From Marsupella aquatica (lineage: Eukaryota > Marchantiophyta), in the NCBI GenBank assembly GCA_973895155.1, contig OZ316893.1:28272001-28336000 (forward strand): a DNA stretch of 64,000 nucleotides. The letters are read 5' to 3'. Shown here piece after piece: positions 31,714 to 44,200 of this stretch. The number at the start of each line of letters is the position of its first letter. The stretch's first letter is position 1. Made by a program: the position numbers and the translations under genes. Under the pieces are notes generated by a model, which ran no database searches, was not told the DNA's origin, and saw nothing but the letters and a program-made list of their open reading frames with translations.

Positions 31714-34267
31714 GAATACATCGATGATAGGGACTTCACAGGAGAAGCAAGCCCACCAGATGGGCTTATGCAAAATGTGACAGTTTATCAACATCAACGG
31801 AAAGGTCTATTCTGGATGTTGTCAAGGGAGAGTGGTGATTCCGAATGTTTTGGGGGTATTTTGGCAGATGACCAGGTAAAACCCTAAAGCTCACATCATT
31901 TCCTAATGTTGAGTGGGCTGCGCATTGACTTCAGGGTCATCATGTGTTTTGTGGTGTGAACTTGGAATTTTCTTCCCCATTGCATGAAATGAACTAACTG
32001 TATTTGTTGGTAGGGAATGGGGAAGACAATTCAACTGATTACACTCTTAGTCACCAATCGACCACCCAGAAGCAAGACCCTTATCGTTTGTCCTGGAAGT
32101 GTTATGACTCAATGGAAACGTGAGATTACCACTAAAACTACTGCAAGGGCAAATGTAAAGGTGTTAATATTTCACGGGTCGGACAGATGTATGGATCCAA
32201 AGCAGTTGGCCTTATACGATGTTATAATTACCACTTATGGCACTCTCGCCCAACATTCCACTGCGGACCCACCTACACTGAGAAGGAAAGGGAAATTAAG
32301 TCAAAAAATTCCTGTGGAACCAACACCCAAGAAAACGAAGGATCCATTGCCTCCTTGCCTGGAGCAGGTACAATGGTACAGGGTGATTCTAGACGAGTGT
32401 CAGGCAATCTCAAACCATAGGAGTGGCAGAGCATTAGCTGCTTGCAACCTACATGCAAGAAGCAGATGGTGTGTAAGTGGAACTCCTGTGTCAAATTCTA
32501 CTTGGGAGGCATACAGTTATTTCAAATTTCTTGGATACCCCCCTTATTGTGACATAGACCGGTTCAAGATTTTGAGGCAGCATATTGCAAAAAGTAGGAA
32601 AGCTGGACACGCAATACTACACAAGGAGCTGAGGGCCATTACATTGAGAAGAGATAAGAGTAAGACAACTACAACTACAATGTTCACATGTGTTGGAATT
32701 GGACTTTTCCATTATTTGGAATTGGTTGAATTTCATATGGATTTCGATGTGTTGTATGTTTGTATGCAATCTTATAGCTGGACATATTTTGTTTGCAGGT
32801 ATCCTGAATCTACCTAAGAAGCATGTAAGAGTAGCTCATCTCGACTTTTTAGTTGAAGGCGATGCCATAGTGTATAAGAAATTAGAGGCAAGGAGTGCAG
32901 CGGAAGACTCGGTATGTCCAAAGTTTGGCCCACCCTATGTGGGTGTACTTTGTCATTCTTCAATTGTGCATAGATACCGTGGTTGCCCTGTTGTTTTGTA
33001 CAATTACTCAACCGGGTCGATTTGTGGGCTTCACAGAAGGGAAATAAGAAAGAGAAAGCTAAATTGCTGTCGTTGATGCTGAGAATGAGACGCCACTGTG
33101 GGCATCGTGACCTTGTCTTTCACAATGAAAAAGAAGATAGTGTGAATACTCCCAAGATCCAACCCGATGGAGTCCGTTCAGGCGAATTGGTAAACAAGTT
33201 GTTGGATGCTCCAGAAGGGGTGACTTGTAACAAGTGCCAGGTGATTTTTCGCACATAGTAAATCCTATTTGTAAATCCAGTACCCCGTGGGAGTGTTGTT
33301 CAACCGGTGGCGATTGGTGAAACATTTGACATTGCACACTAACTTTGAAGTCCATTTTTGTAATATTTTCAGGGTGAGCTTTTTGATGACCCCATGATTT
33401 CCATCTGTGGTCACTATTACTGTTCCAGTTCAGCTTGTTATTTTGATCCGCTGGAAGAGGACATAATATGCGGAGCACCACACTGTAAGCAGCAAATTTC
33501 ATGGAGTACGGTGTACAGAGTATGTGATATATGTACGTCGTCTGGCACTGAATTGGCAGAGGAGGACTTGGAAATTCTCGGTTTTCATACTTCTGGGCCA
33601 TCACCCAAAATTGATGGTGTCATGTCTTACTTGAACGAGCTGCGAGAGTCTGGAAGTGACGATAAGACCATTGTGTTTTCTCAATGGACCGGCTTAATTG
33701 ACTTGTTACAAGGAACTCTTGAAAGTGCAAACATCCAGTTCACAAGGGTGGACGGGAGCATGAGTTTGGAGAAGCGTGACCAAAATCTGAGAGACTTTGC
33801 CGAATCTCGCCAGGTATGCATAAAGCACCCCATATAGGTTGTTTTGGTGCATGTTTTTGAGAAATTGTACATCGGTCACTCACTAAGCATTTCACTACAC
33901 TGGATTGATTCAGATACAAGTCGCCCTACTGTCATTAAAGGCTGCCAATACGGGATTAAATATCACGGCTGCCAATCATGTACTCTTTACAGATATATGG
34001 TGGAATCCAACAGCAGAAGATCAAGCAGTGGACAGAACTCATCGTCTAGGGCAGACAAAAGAAGTGTTTGTTACACATTTCCTAATGAGGAATACTATTG
34101 AGGAGACATTGTGGCATGTACAACAGAGAAAGAGGACACTGATTGATGAATGCGTACACGGAAGTTTGAGTAGCGGAAAAAAGGATAACGCAATATTGCA
34201 GGAAGTACTGAAAGAGGAGCGACTCAGGTTGTCTAGGCAACAGGCAGTAGGAAGGCCGAGACGATAG
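31714..34267 (+). CDS. SNF2-family ATPase with RING finger (Rad5/Rad16/HLTF-like)
   Basis: Exons 31714-31875, 32014-32659, 32799-32911, 32974-33240, 33373-33813 and 33914-34267 join in phase to 660 residues. The acceptor at 32974 is the least certain. Motifs in order: GGILADDQGMGKT (Walker A), VILDECQ (motif II, usually DEAH/DEGH), RWCVSGTP, a C3HC4 RING inserted between the helicase lobes (CNKC, CGHYYC, CGAPHC), KTIVFSQWT, LLSLKAANTGLNITAAN, then DRTHRLGQTKEV. Lobe-inserted RING is the hallmark of Rad5/Rad16-type DNA translocases and ubiquitin ligases acting in repair and chromatin. The HIRAN domain is absent. There is no clear own start before the helicase domain, which supports joining to 28717-31614. 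Confidence 0.85.
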
Positions 34268-36540
34268 AGCATTCACAAATTAAGGCACATTGCTCGCCAT
34301 CTAGAGGCTTTTGAGGCAGGCTTTGAGACTCTTACAATTATGACGAGTGATTGGAGGCCACTTGAGCTGAGCTAATGACATCCTCTGCCACCATGTTGCC
34401 CAAGCATTTGCAAAACCTCCAGTTGGTGGTGTGCAAAGAGGTGTGTATGTGCCGTACATGTTTTAGCGGGTCACTCTGTAAAATTGTATTTGAAGTAGGC
34501 TAAGGTTTACTCCCATTGGATATGAGATGCAGGTGACGAGAATGCTGATAGTGTATGCACCACACAGGGCCTAAAAAAGGATGCATCTATGGGCACATAA
34601 CAAGTGGGTGAGATATGGCTTTGCATAGCACAAGTTCTGACACGAGTATGTGGGCAGAAGAGAGAAAGGAAGTTCGGAAATTGACCATATTGTGATTGCA
34701 GCGGTGTATATCCTCCTCTACATATAATGTCCAGCTTCCTCTAACAATATGTGGCCTTTTCTTTCACCAGGTTATGTTTGTCATGCTTCATGATGTGTTG
34801 GATGTTGGTGTCAGACATCTACCCATAGAGTATCGTGGTATGGATGCGCCCTTGCAATTGATTTCCCGGTTATTGTCCAAGATTGTGCTGCAAGTGAACA
34901 GTAAACTCTTTGGGCTAGCTGCCTAGTTTTTGAGCAATATGGCTGGCTGTGGTGGGCCGATTGGATATGTAGATTCAGCCCCGACTGAGGGGAAAAAGCA
35001 GTGAAAAGTTGGAAGATGTCATTCCTGAGTTGCTGAAGAACAAGTTGCTATCATGCACAAAGAAGGAGTCCTTGTGCAACGGAGTAGTATAAGAACAAGT
35101 TGTTATCATGCACAAAGAAGGAGTCCTTGTGCAACGGAGTAGTATAAGTGGGTATAGTTTATGGGAGGTGACTTGGCATGAGGTCAAGGGTATAGCACCC
35201 AACCTTGAAGTTGAGCTTTTCCCAGAACCCCAACTCGAGCCGGAACAAGAGTCAGCTGTTGTTTTGGACTCCTCCAATGAGACGGTGGACTGGAGTGAAC
35301 ATCCTGTATGAACTGGTGAAGGGGATACAACTGTTGAACCCGAAAACAACAGTCAAAGAGGAGGAAGCTGAGGTGCATTTGGCAAAATTTACCAAAAGCA
35401 CAATGACAGGCAGGGTACGGTCTCGCCATTTCATGATTGCAAGGTGAATTGCTGTGGATGGATGCAAAAGTGTGACCTCATTGATTGCATATTCAGTACC
35501 ACTCGGGATGTGTGGTATTCCCACAATAAGCTGGAACTGTTGTCTTCTCTTGTGTGTATGGTGAAATTAATTGGATTTGTCATCAATTCATGGTGTAGGT
35601 GGTGAGTTTTGTGGGTGCAACACTAAAAACTTGCGCTTTGGGTATAATGTGGTCCACAAATATCCCCTGTAGATGGTGAGCAGCTCAAAGTCTGGTGCTC
35701 TTATTACTGTTATAGTTCATTGGCAGATTTTACACATCCTCGTACACAAAATTGAAGCGTAACTAAGCTGAACTTTTGTATAGATGATTGTAGGTGATGC
35801 AACATATGGCCATTTAAGATGTAGCTGAAATGGTTGCTACCTTGACATTGCAATTGCTTGTAGTGATCGGATGAGGATACATGAGTTCAATTAAAACCTA
35901 CCTCTCACTGCAGGTGCACGGGAGCTGAAAGTTGGATCCCTTGGGGAGTAGAAACCAGCAGCAAGTTTATCACCAGGACTCTTCACGCTGAGCACATGAT
36001 GTGATGTTGCTCAGAGAAGTCTTCGTTCAACATTGAAGAACTATTTCCTTACATGAATAGAAACTTTTGTGTAATGGATGACGTTTTTGGCTTGAGCAAG
36101 AATTCACCATTTTGAATTCAACTGAACTTTTTTTCCCCTCTTCAAAAAGTGAATTAACATTGTGGCGGATGTTGATTGATATAGAATCAATGTTGATTTC
36201 TGTTCAGCCTGCTACTGTAAGGAGGTTGAATGGGCAACCTTCTAGTAGGGGTTAGGGGTGAAGGTTTGTTTGGGAACAAACAGGCACAACAGGGTAGTAT
36301 GGTTGCCTAATCTATCTTGTTGTGGGCATTGTATTGCACCTCGTGCTAACCCTTGGTACACTCTTAATCTTAATAGGTGTTCATCAGTAAAGGAACAAGG
36401 CCAAGTATTCTGATAAACCCACACAACACTATTTAAAGAAAAAGAACAAGGCTGGGTATTTTGAGAAAACCACACACTCTTGACTCTGTTTACATGATAA
36501 GCGGCCATTGTCAATAAGAGATACAAAAGTGGAGGTCATG
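34268..36540. other. 3' flank with unassigned short frames
   Basis: An exon-like stretch at 34772-34926 follows an acceptor-like CTTTCACCAG and ends at TAG; no family recognised. A perfect-looking 55-bp duplication lies at 35039-35148 (CAAAGAAGGAGTCCTTGTGC twice) within a frame encoding an acidic peptide at 35108-35311. The rest shows no gene. Confidence 0.3.
35039..35148 (+). repeat. 55-bp tandem duplication
   Basis: Two units of AACAAGTTGYTATCATGCAC... ending AGTAGTATAAG, offset by 55 bases with one difference seen. Confidence 0.85.
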
Positions 36541-36559
36541 TAATGCAGTATTATGGTTC

Positions 36560-37060
36560 ATATTAGGAAATTGGGCCATATATGTGTACAATTTAGGGTA
36601 ATCTAATAATCGAGTAATGTACAACTAAGGTTAATGTTAGGAATACGTCCGAACCTCGGGGTAATCCAATCACGAAGCAATGTACTAGACAGGTTAATCT
36701 TAGGATATTGTGCCATACACACGGATACGAAAGTTGGGGTAATCTTATCCATCAATAAATATACATTAATTAATGTTCAAGATTTGTGCCATACACATGG
36801 ATACAAAATCTGGGGTAATCCTACACAAGGATACGAAACGCAAGCCGGGGTAATCTTATAATTAATAAAGTACTAGTAAGGTTAACGTTCGGAAATTGGC
36901 CACACCCATGGATACAAAAGCTGGGGTAATCCTACGCATAGATACAAAGCAAATGCCGGGGTATCCTACGCATAGATACGAAGCAAATGTCGGGGTAATC
37001 CAATAATTAATTAAAGTATGAATGAATGTATTAAGAAATGTACTAAGCTGGGCTGTAAAA
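36560..37060 (+). repeat. Degenerate short repeats
   Basis: Recurring CATACACAYGGATACRAAA, GGGGTAATC and AAGGTTAATGTT blocks of about 55-95 bases, irregularly spaced. No gene. Confidence 0.6.
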
Positions 37061-37886
37061 ATGTGGGGTTTTACATACATGGACACAAAGACTATAAACG
37101 TGCGCGACGACATGATGTAATCATGCAGGTTAGGTAAAGTAGGAATGTAACAAACAGTCTTCGGCCACAAATGAGTTTTTGGCCACAAATGAGGTGTCGT
37201 ACAGCACATTTGTTATGTTGTACAATCATCTATTTGAGTAGTGTTTTTTTATCTAAATGCCAATGTCCAATGCAAGGGAAAATTGGCAGGTCATGTGGGA
37301 CCGGGAAAAAATAAATTTTGATTTATGTGAAGTGTGCCTCACATGTCGCTTCTAGGTTCCAAAAATCTAGGGTTGACGGTAAAAATAAACAACTACACCA
37401 GAATGGGGTAGGGGGAGTTTAGGGTCCATTTATATTGAATGTAATGAGAGAATTGTTTACTAGAATAAATGGTACCCCATATTTTAATAATGTGTCTATT
37501 GGTCAATACCCAGGAAAGAAAATACAGTCCTATCTTCTTTGCACTTCAACCGACGCAGTGTAATGCTTGCCTTTCTGGGGAACAAGGTAGCCAAAATAAA
37601 TTCACTGAAGAGAATAGATACGTTCAAAACTCCCGACTTTAATTTACAAATACTACAAAAAAATATTTGACTCTTACCTTACCTGAAGTTTTCCTATTGT
37701 CTAAAATCTTAAAGTTTCCCTTTCTTGAAGCTCAAATTGTTTTTCCTTCCCTGCCCTCCCCTCAGGTTTAATTTTTTCCCTAGCGCCTGAAGTTGAAGTT
37801 TTTTTCCTTCCCTCCTGGAGGTGAAGTTTTTTTTTCTTCCTGGAAAAAGCTGAATTTTTTTGGCTTGCTTTGGTTTTTGCTATTTT
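37061..37886. other. AT/T-rich spacer
   Basis: Nothing coding. A pyrimidine-rich stretch with TTTTTCCTTCCC motifs at 37730-37880 leads up to the long direct repeat. Confidence 0.4.
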
Positions 37887-39309
37887 TCTTCTCTCCCACT
37901 TTCACATGATGTAGGTTTACATCATGTGTGAAAAAAACTAGGATACAACGTATGGATTTGATAAAAAAAAATCACCCCTGGTTTAGGGAACTAAAACAGA
38001 GCAGGTAAATTTAGGCATGTACTTTGGCCAGTATTTGTCCATGCAATACCCAAAATGTTGGTCTCGTGAGGTTTAGGGTCTTTTCAGTACGTTCGGAGTC
38101 CTTCTGCCGGCGCGGGGCGCCTTCATGGGGTTCCCTGCCCGCTTTGTTGCTTGCTATGAGTAATAAAAGTACCCTCATTAATAAGAGTACCCTCGTGCAC
38201 AAGGCCCAACACAAGGGTACCCTTACGAGATAAGAATACCCTCACTAATAAGGGTACCCTCATTATCAAAGTACCATTGTTGATAAGCGTACCCATTGAT
38301 AAGAGTACTCTTGTTGATATAAGAGTACCCTCATTGATAAGAGTACCCTCATACGCAAGGGTACCCTCAGGAAATAAGAGTATCCTCCTTGATAAGGGTA
38401 CCCTCGTTGATCAAAGTACCATTATTGATAAGCGTACCCATTGATAAGAGTACTCTTGCTGATATAAGAGTACCCTCATTGATAAGAGTACCCTCATACG
38501 CAAGGGTACCCTCAGGAAATAAGAGTATCCTCCTTGATAAGGGTACCCTCGTTGATCAAAGTACCATTATTGATAAGCGTACCCATTGATAAGAGTACTC
38601 TTGCTGATATAAGAGTACCCTCATTGATAAGAGTACCCTCATACGCAAGGGTACCCTCAGGAAATAAGAGTATCCTCATTGATAAGGGTACCCTCGTTGA
38701 TCAAAGTACCATTATTGATAAGCGTACCCATTGATAAGAGTACCCTCGCTGATAAGAGTATCCTCACTGATAAGAGTACCCTCAAGCACAAGGGTAGCCT
38801 CAGGAGATAAGAGTACCCCCATTCACACGGGGAGCAATGAAAATAGGGATAATTGTAACCACGTCCAAAAGGTGACATCTTTGATAGCCATTCGAAAACA
38901 CTGTCCTTCAAAACCTTGAGGACTTTAGTTTAAGAACTTTTCTAACTAAAAGTTCAACTTGAATGTTTTCATAACAAAGAATCCAATAAAGTGTAAACTT
39001 CAATTTTATGATGTCAATTTTTTTAGATCTTCCCACAATGTAGCAAACAAATCCACTGAATTTTTTTTCTTTTAATTCCAATTCAGTAAAAATTACAATT
39101 CCGGTCAAATAGTACACGAACCATTTTAGATCTGAGTACCGAAATGCCGTAAGTTGTAATTTTTATCATTAGATTTATGAATAATTCAACATGTAGGTGG
39201 GAAGAAAGGGGGAATTTTGATGTTAAGGTACTCACCTTCATAAATCTACTATTGATTTGTCCCAAGGAGTGTACAGTTTTTTCCTTGGTCTCGCCTCAAT
39301 ATTTGTACA
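37887..39309 (+). repeat. Long direct repeat, left copy
   Basis: 1423 bp from TCTTCTCTCCCACTTTCACA to CTCGCCTCAATATTTGTACA. The right copy (46376-47525) begins and ends with the same bases in the same orientation. Most differences are in the internal 145-bp array. The ends are not TG...CA and no target duplication is seen outside. The pair encloses the recombinase-helicase gene. Confidence 0.9.
38225..38810 (+). repeat. 145-bp minisatellite in left direct repeat
   Basis: CAAAGTACCATTATTGATAA marks at 38267, 38412, 38557 and 38702 give exactly 145-base spacing, so four units. Each unit is built from ~18-base GATAAGAGTACCCTCATT sub-repeats. The right copy has fewer, shuffled units. The ORFs here (IRVPSLI repeats) are repeat artefacts. 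Confidence 0.92.
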
Positions 39310-41237
39310 ATGTTGGCATGAATGACACTGCACAGAACACTAAAAGGATTTAGTGTCTTGAGGATGACCAAAAACAATGACAAGAAACCTGAAACTGAAA
39401 CTCATTTCTCCAAGTGCATATAGAGCTTCATATCATTGGCAACAATAGTGCTTGAAGCCAACTTACTTTTGAATGAACTGTAAGGCAATATCTTGTGAAA
39501 GAGGGCGGATAGCTTCCCAACTACTAAAGGAAGTAGATTTTGCACTCACAAAGTCATCCCAATGTCAACCAGATCCCCTTGTGCAATCTGAGAAACGTGG
39601 AGTATTCAATAAAAAGTTCAAAGCAAAATTAGGGTTTATGTAATAAAACCATCATAAACTCAATATAATGAAATGTAACCATGTCCTTTGTGATCAATTC
39701 TGCAAACCCTTCTGTTTTTTAAATATCTACTAATTAAAAGGAAAGGATAATACACCAGAATTTACTTCAAAACTGTCAATCCTGTTCTCCTAACAATAAG
39801 AATGATAGGGAGGGAAAATGTCAACCTGGCCATACGCCCAAGTCAGGGTGTGAACTAAGCTTAATTTTCAGGATCCTGGAATTGTGGCCGGAGAGAGGCA
39901 GCTTGCTTCAGGCTTCTTCCTCATCAGCATAGCCAACACCACTAGGAGACCAACCTAGAGCAAGTACAGGTCGAGCTCCCTCTTTGTTTGTGTAGTTCAA
40001 TGTTCTGACCATTTTCAATGTACTGTGTTCCCTTGGGTTTGGATGATCTTCCCTTGGCAGAAATGAGTCACACTCCACAGTTACTCCATGCATAATGATT
40101 ATTCACTTGCCCCTGGGGTTGGATGATCTTTGTGTGGGATAAATGCCCGGTTTGAGTTAACGGGCAAGTTTACATGTTGCCCTACGGGGTGTGGTTGGGA
40201 CCGGGTGGGGTTGGGATAGGGTTGGGATGAGGTTGGGACGGTGTCAGGATAGGGGCGGGATGACCAGATGTGACGGATGACAAATCAAGGCCAAACCAGG
40301 CATAAATGAATCACACTTCAGAGTTACTCAAGGCAAAATGATTATTCTTCTGCCGCCGATCTGAATTGACTACTTGTAGCCTGGTGGATACTCAATAACT
40401 TGGCGAGAGGTTGTACCATAAAGATTGTTCTGGTTAGGAATCAAATAATAGTTGAGTGTTCATTAAGTGTTTATAATACCTTGAAAGGGTTTAACAGTTT
40501 AATGATTACTTTACTACCAGTGAAAACATTTAGGGGGTCCTACACACATAAATAATATATCCTGAAGTAGAATTATTTATTTCATTGCAACTAGGCATTA
40601 GATGTAGTATGTATACACAAGGCTCTATCATTCTAAGTTTAATTTTTTAGGGTATGTACGTGGTATGTATAAGTTCTCAGTGTCCTAGTAATAGCACATC
40701 AAAATATAAGAACATAGACTGTACAATGAATAATAGTATGTGATTTATTATCGTATGGAATGACAATATACACCGTATAGTGTCACTAATTACCATGGCA
40801 TAAGTTCTTGGGCTTTATTAATTAGTTTGGTGGCTTTAGAGGCATTGGAGTAATTATTAGCCCCAAGGGCATCGAGAGAGTGCATGGTACAAGTTCACTT
40901 CCCAAGATAGTGAAAATATGATCCAACTGACCAGGTTTTGGAGAAGAGTCGGATTGAATTCGTTTAATTTGTGTCTGTGCTCACAAAGTACGTTGAATGT
41001 GTGAACATGCTCAACCAACTTCTATGTCAGTGAAGCTTTGGGTTAGATTGCACATTCATGGTGCAGATCAAGCTTGGGACATAGGTAATGGAAAATGAAA
41101 AATACTAGGATAGTTGGCCAATTGAGATTGGCTTCAGAGTCCATTGTGGAGCTCCACGGGAAAATCTGATGTGAAGAGCTCTATATAATTTCAGAGCAAA
41201 ATATGGCATCAGCTAATTTTGTTGTTTTTCATGCAGG
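39310..41237 (+). other. 5' region of the recombinase-helicase gene
   Basis: No ORF of note. Contains three imperfect copies of a GTTACTCCATGCATAATGATTATTC-type block near 40075-40345, a G-rich tract at 40187-40260, and an acceptor-like TTGTTTTTCATGCAG directly before the ATG at 41238, suggesting a 5' leader intron. Confidence 0.45.
40187..40260 (+). other. G-rich tract, candidate G-quadruplex
   Basis: At least seven runs of three or more G with 1-7-base spacers (GGGACCGGGTGGGGTTGGG, then ATAGGGTTGGG, then GGTTGGGACGG). It meets the usual G3N1-7 rule. RecQ-type helicases unwind such structures, so its place upstream of one is notable but may be chance. Confidence 0.55.
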
Positions 41238-44200
41238 ATGGTGACAGTATTTGGATGTAGTCAGTGTGGGGAAGAATTTCAGTCAGCAAACTCTCGCAGT
41301 TCCCATTCCCGCTCAGTTCACCGTTCTACTTACCAATTGCAGCTCAACAATGGCACAACCCAGATCATTGAGAAAGAAGAGGATGGTCGATTCCATTGCC
41401 CTGTGGCCACATGTTCCTCGTCCTATCCCCGTAGTGATAGTTTACGTCTTCACTACAAAAGGAAACACAATGAAGCAGTAGGAGTTGACCCGTTCATGGA
41501 TGTAGACGATCCAATTGTCAACCAAGTCCCCACCACTATCCTAGATCATGACCTGTTAGCAACACCAGACATGTTGAGAAATGCAAAGCTTTGCATTGTT
41601 CACCACAACAACCTTGTTCTTCTAGTATGCTTGCAATGCCATACAGCCCTTCAGCACACGGAAGGAAGTAGCATTATCCGTCATGTTGGAAGTCATCGAA
41701 GGAACATGGACAGGGTGAGAGTTGCAACACAAAATTCAATCACGAATCCAACACCAGAGCAATTGTCGGTTTTGTTGCAGGGTGTGTTGTTCACACGTAC
41801 AAATGATGCGTCCCTACTACCATACACAATCAATCCAACTGCAGAATTGTTGTCTCCAGTTTCGGGCGTCCTCATTCATTGGGGCTTCTCTTGCTCGAGA
41901 TGTATCTTCTTTTGTAGATCACAGCGGACGATGGCAAATCACCGATGTATGAAACACAACCACCTTGGTTTCAAGGACATTGCTACTCCATGTCAAGTGC
42001 AAGCCCTCTTCAAGGGAGTCGGCCGCAAATTCTATGGAGTGGACCATGGCAATGTGTACCTTGCGGATGATGCAGTAGCTCAGAGTACGAGAGGTGCAGT
42101 CGCAAAAGTTTTTCAAGCTCATCTACAGTCATTAAAGACAGATCTTGCACCTCCAGTGAGGGAATTGTCGCCGTGGCTAAGGGTATCAAGATGGCATGAG
42201 ATTGCATCCCAGTTCATGCCGGAAGGTGTGCCATTTGTTGAAGTGCAATCTGAGATGGAACCCCCAAGGCCCGCCGACCCTGGGTCTTCACTATCGTACT
42301 TGGGCACTGTGGTCCGTGCGTACATGACATGCACAAGAAATATTCTTAGTGGAAATTTAGATTATAGGGTGCAAAGAATGGTGATGAAGCCGACTCCAAA
42401 TGCCGATGTCACAAGGGGATTGGGTGGACTACAAGAGAAAAACACTGTTCCACAATACTGTGCTGGAATGGTTTCCCTTCTTCTTTGCCTCGTTCGTTCT
42501 TGTACTTATGATTCTCGGCCTCAACATTGTGTTATATACACAGATAGGCCGGATCTAAAAGGTGCCCTACAACAATTATTGGCACAATTAGGCCAACCAA
42601 GTGAGGCGCGGCCTGCAGAAGAAGGTGATATTGATCTCACAAATATCCATCGAGTACTACTTCTTCTCTGGACTCCAAAAATTCCGGAGCTGTTGTATGC
42701 TCGTTCACCGGCGGATTGTTTGCTCACTCGGTTCTTTATCCTCCACTCTCTAAAGAGTGACGGGCTGGGTTCCCAATCCACAGGGTATGCATTTTGCAAA
42801 ATTGGGAAAATCACCAAAATATTGGCAATACTTCACTACTGGGCAAGATGTACAATCCTGATGGAACTCTCACAAGCTCTTTGGCATCCAAACCCACGTG
42901 GCCTACCTGGGAATGAAGTAAACATCCTGGAGAAATACGTGAGCGATGTGGCATTGGACACGCCGATTACTCAAGTTCGGCAGTACATGCGACTGGCAAA
43001 AACAATTAATCGAGGCACCCATGCTCGACCAAATCTCATACACATGGACGATACACAAACAGCATGCTCAATTGACGGTGATATTATCACATTGAATGCG
43101 TTTAGGGATATGATCCGTGCCATTGTTGAAGAAGCGACAACAACACTCAACCATGATGTTCTTCTCGGTCTCAAATCTGAATGGATACTCAATTTGGTGA
43201 GTACCAAGGGCTGCATTCATGATGCTGTCCAGACAGACGAAGTGCATTATTCTTTTCTCATAGACGCCCGAAATCCAGAGTTCCAACAACATGGAAAGGA
43301 TCTATTGAACCACATGTTCAGTAATACTATGATGATGGCACATTTCATCCTACGAGTGGACAATGTAAATGGAGTTATTTGGAACATGCCTGCACTCCAC
43401 AGGTGGATGGTTGCATGTTCCAAGCTACAGAGGCTATTGAACCTACTTCTGCATTTCTGTTCTGGATTACCTGCAAGAGGGGAAGAATACTCGAGCCTAT
43501 TGATTCGCAACACTGCCACTGGGGATAGAGCATTCATTTGGTTATCTGATACGCTGATGGTTTATCAATCCTACCACAAATGTGCAAATGCTGGGAAACC
43601 TATAAACCTCACTGCTCGGTTCATTCCTGACAATCAAAGCCACCTATTTGTGAAATTGTTATGTCTAGTTCGCCCAGTACAATCTTTCGTGGCAAATATT
43701 TTGTGGGGTCCGGAAGTTGCAGCAATGTACCTGGATTGTTGGTTTGTGGCCATGGACAAGAGGCTGACGGGAGCAGACCTTTCTGCCAGTGTATTAGATG
43801 CTTTCCAAAAGCACTGTGGCATTCCATTTGGGATTGCAAAGTACCGGCATGTGGCAGCACATTGGAGTGAGAATATACGAGCTTGTAAGGCCCATTTACA
43901 AGAAGACCTTGTGGATGTAGCAGGTGGTCATGAAACAGCTACGGTCGGCCATCACTATGCTCGTAGTACAAAGGATCCTAGAGGCATGGATGGACATATT
44001 TTAAGAGGGTGTGTATTGGTGTCACGATTGTGGCACAAGTTGGTTGGCCTCGGTGGGTCACAGAGGCCCGAGGTAATGTCGACTGCACCTTTTGACTTTT
44101 TGGGACCTGTTGGAGGTGTTGAATATGAGGTGAGGCAAATTCCCAAAAGGAGGCGGTTTACAGTTTTCCACTCAAACATCCATCAGACATTATTGGCAAG

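Noticed and set aside
38389-38734. Two 66-codon ORFs with IRVPSLI repeats
   Set aside because: They are translations of the 145-bp minisatellite; the second nearly duplicates the first at exactly one period.
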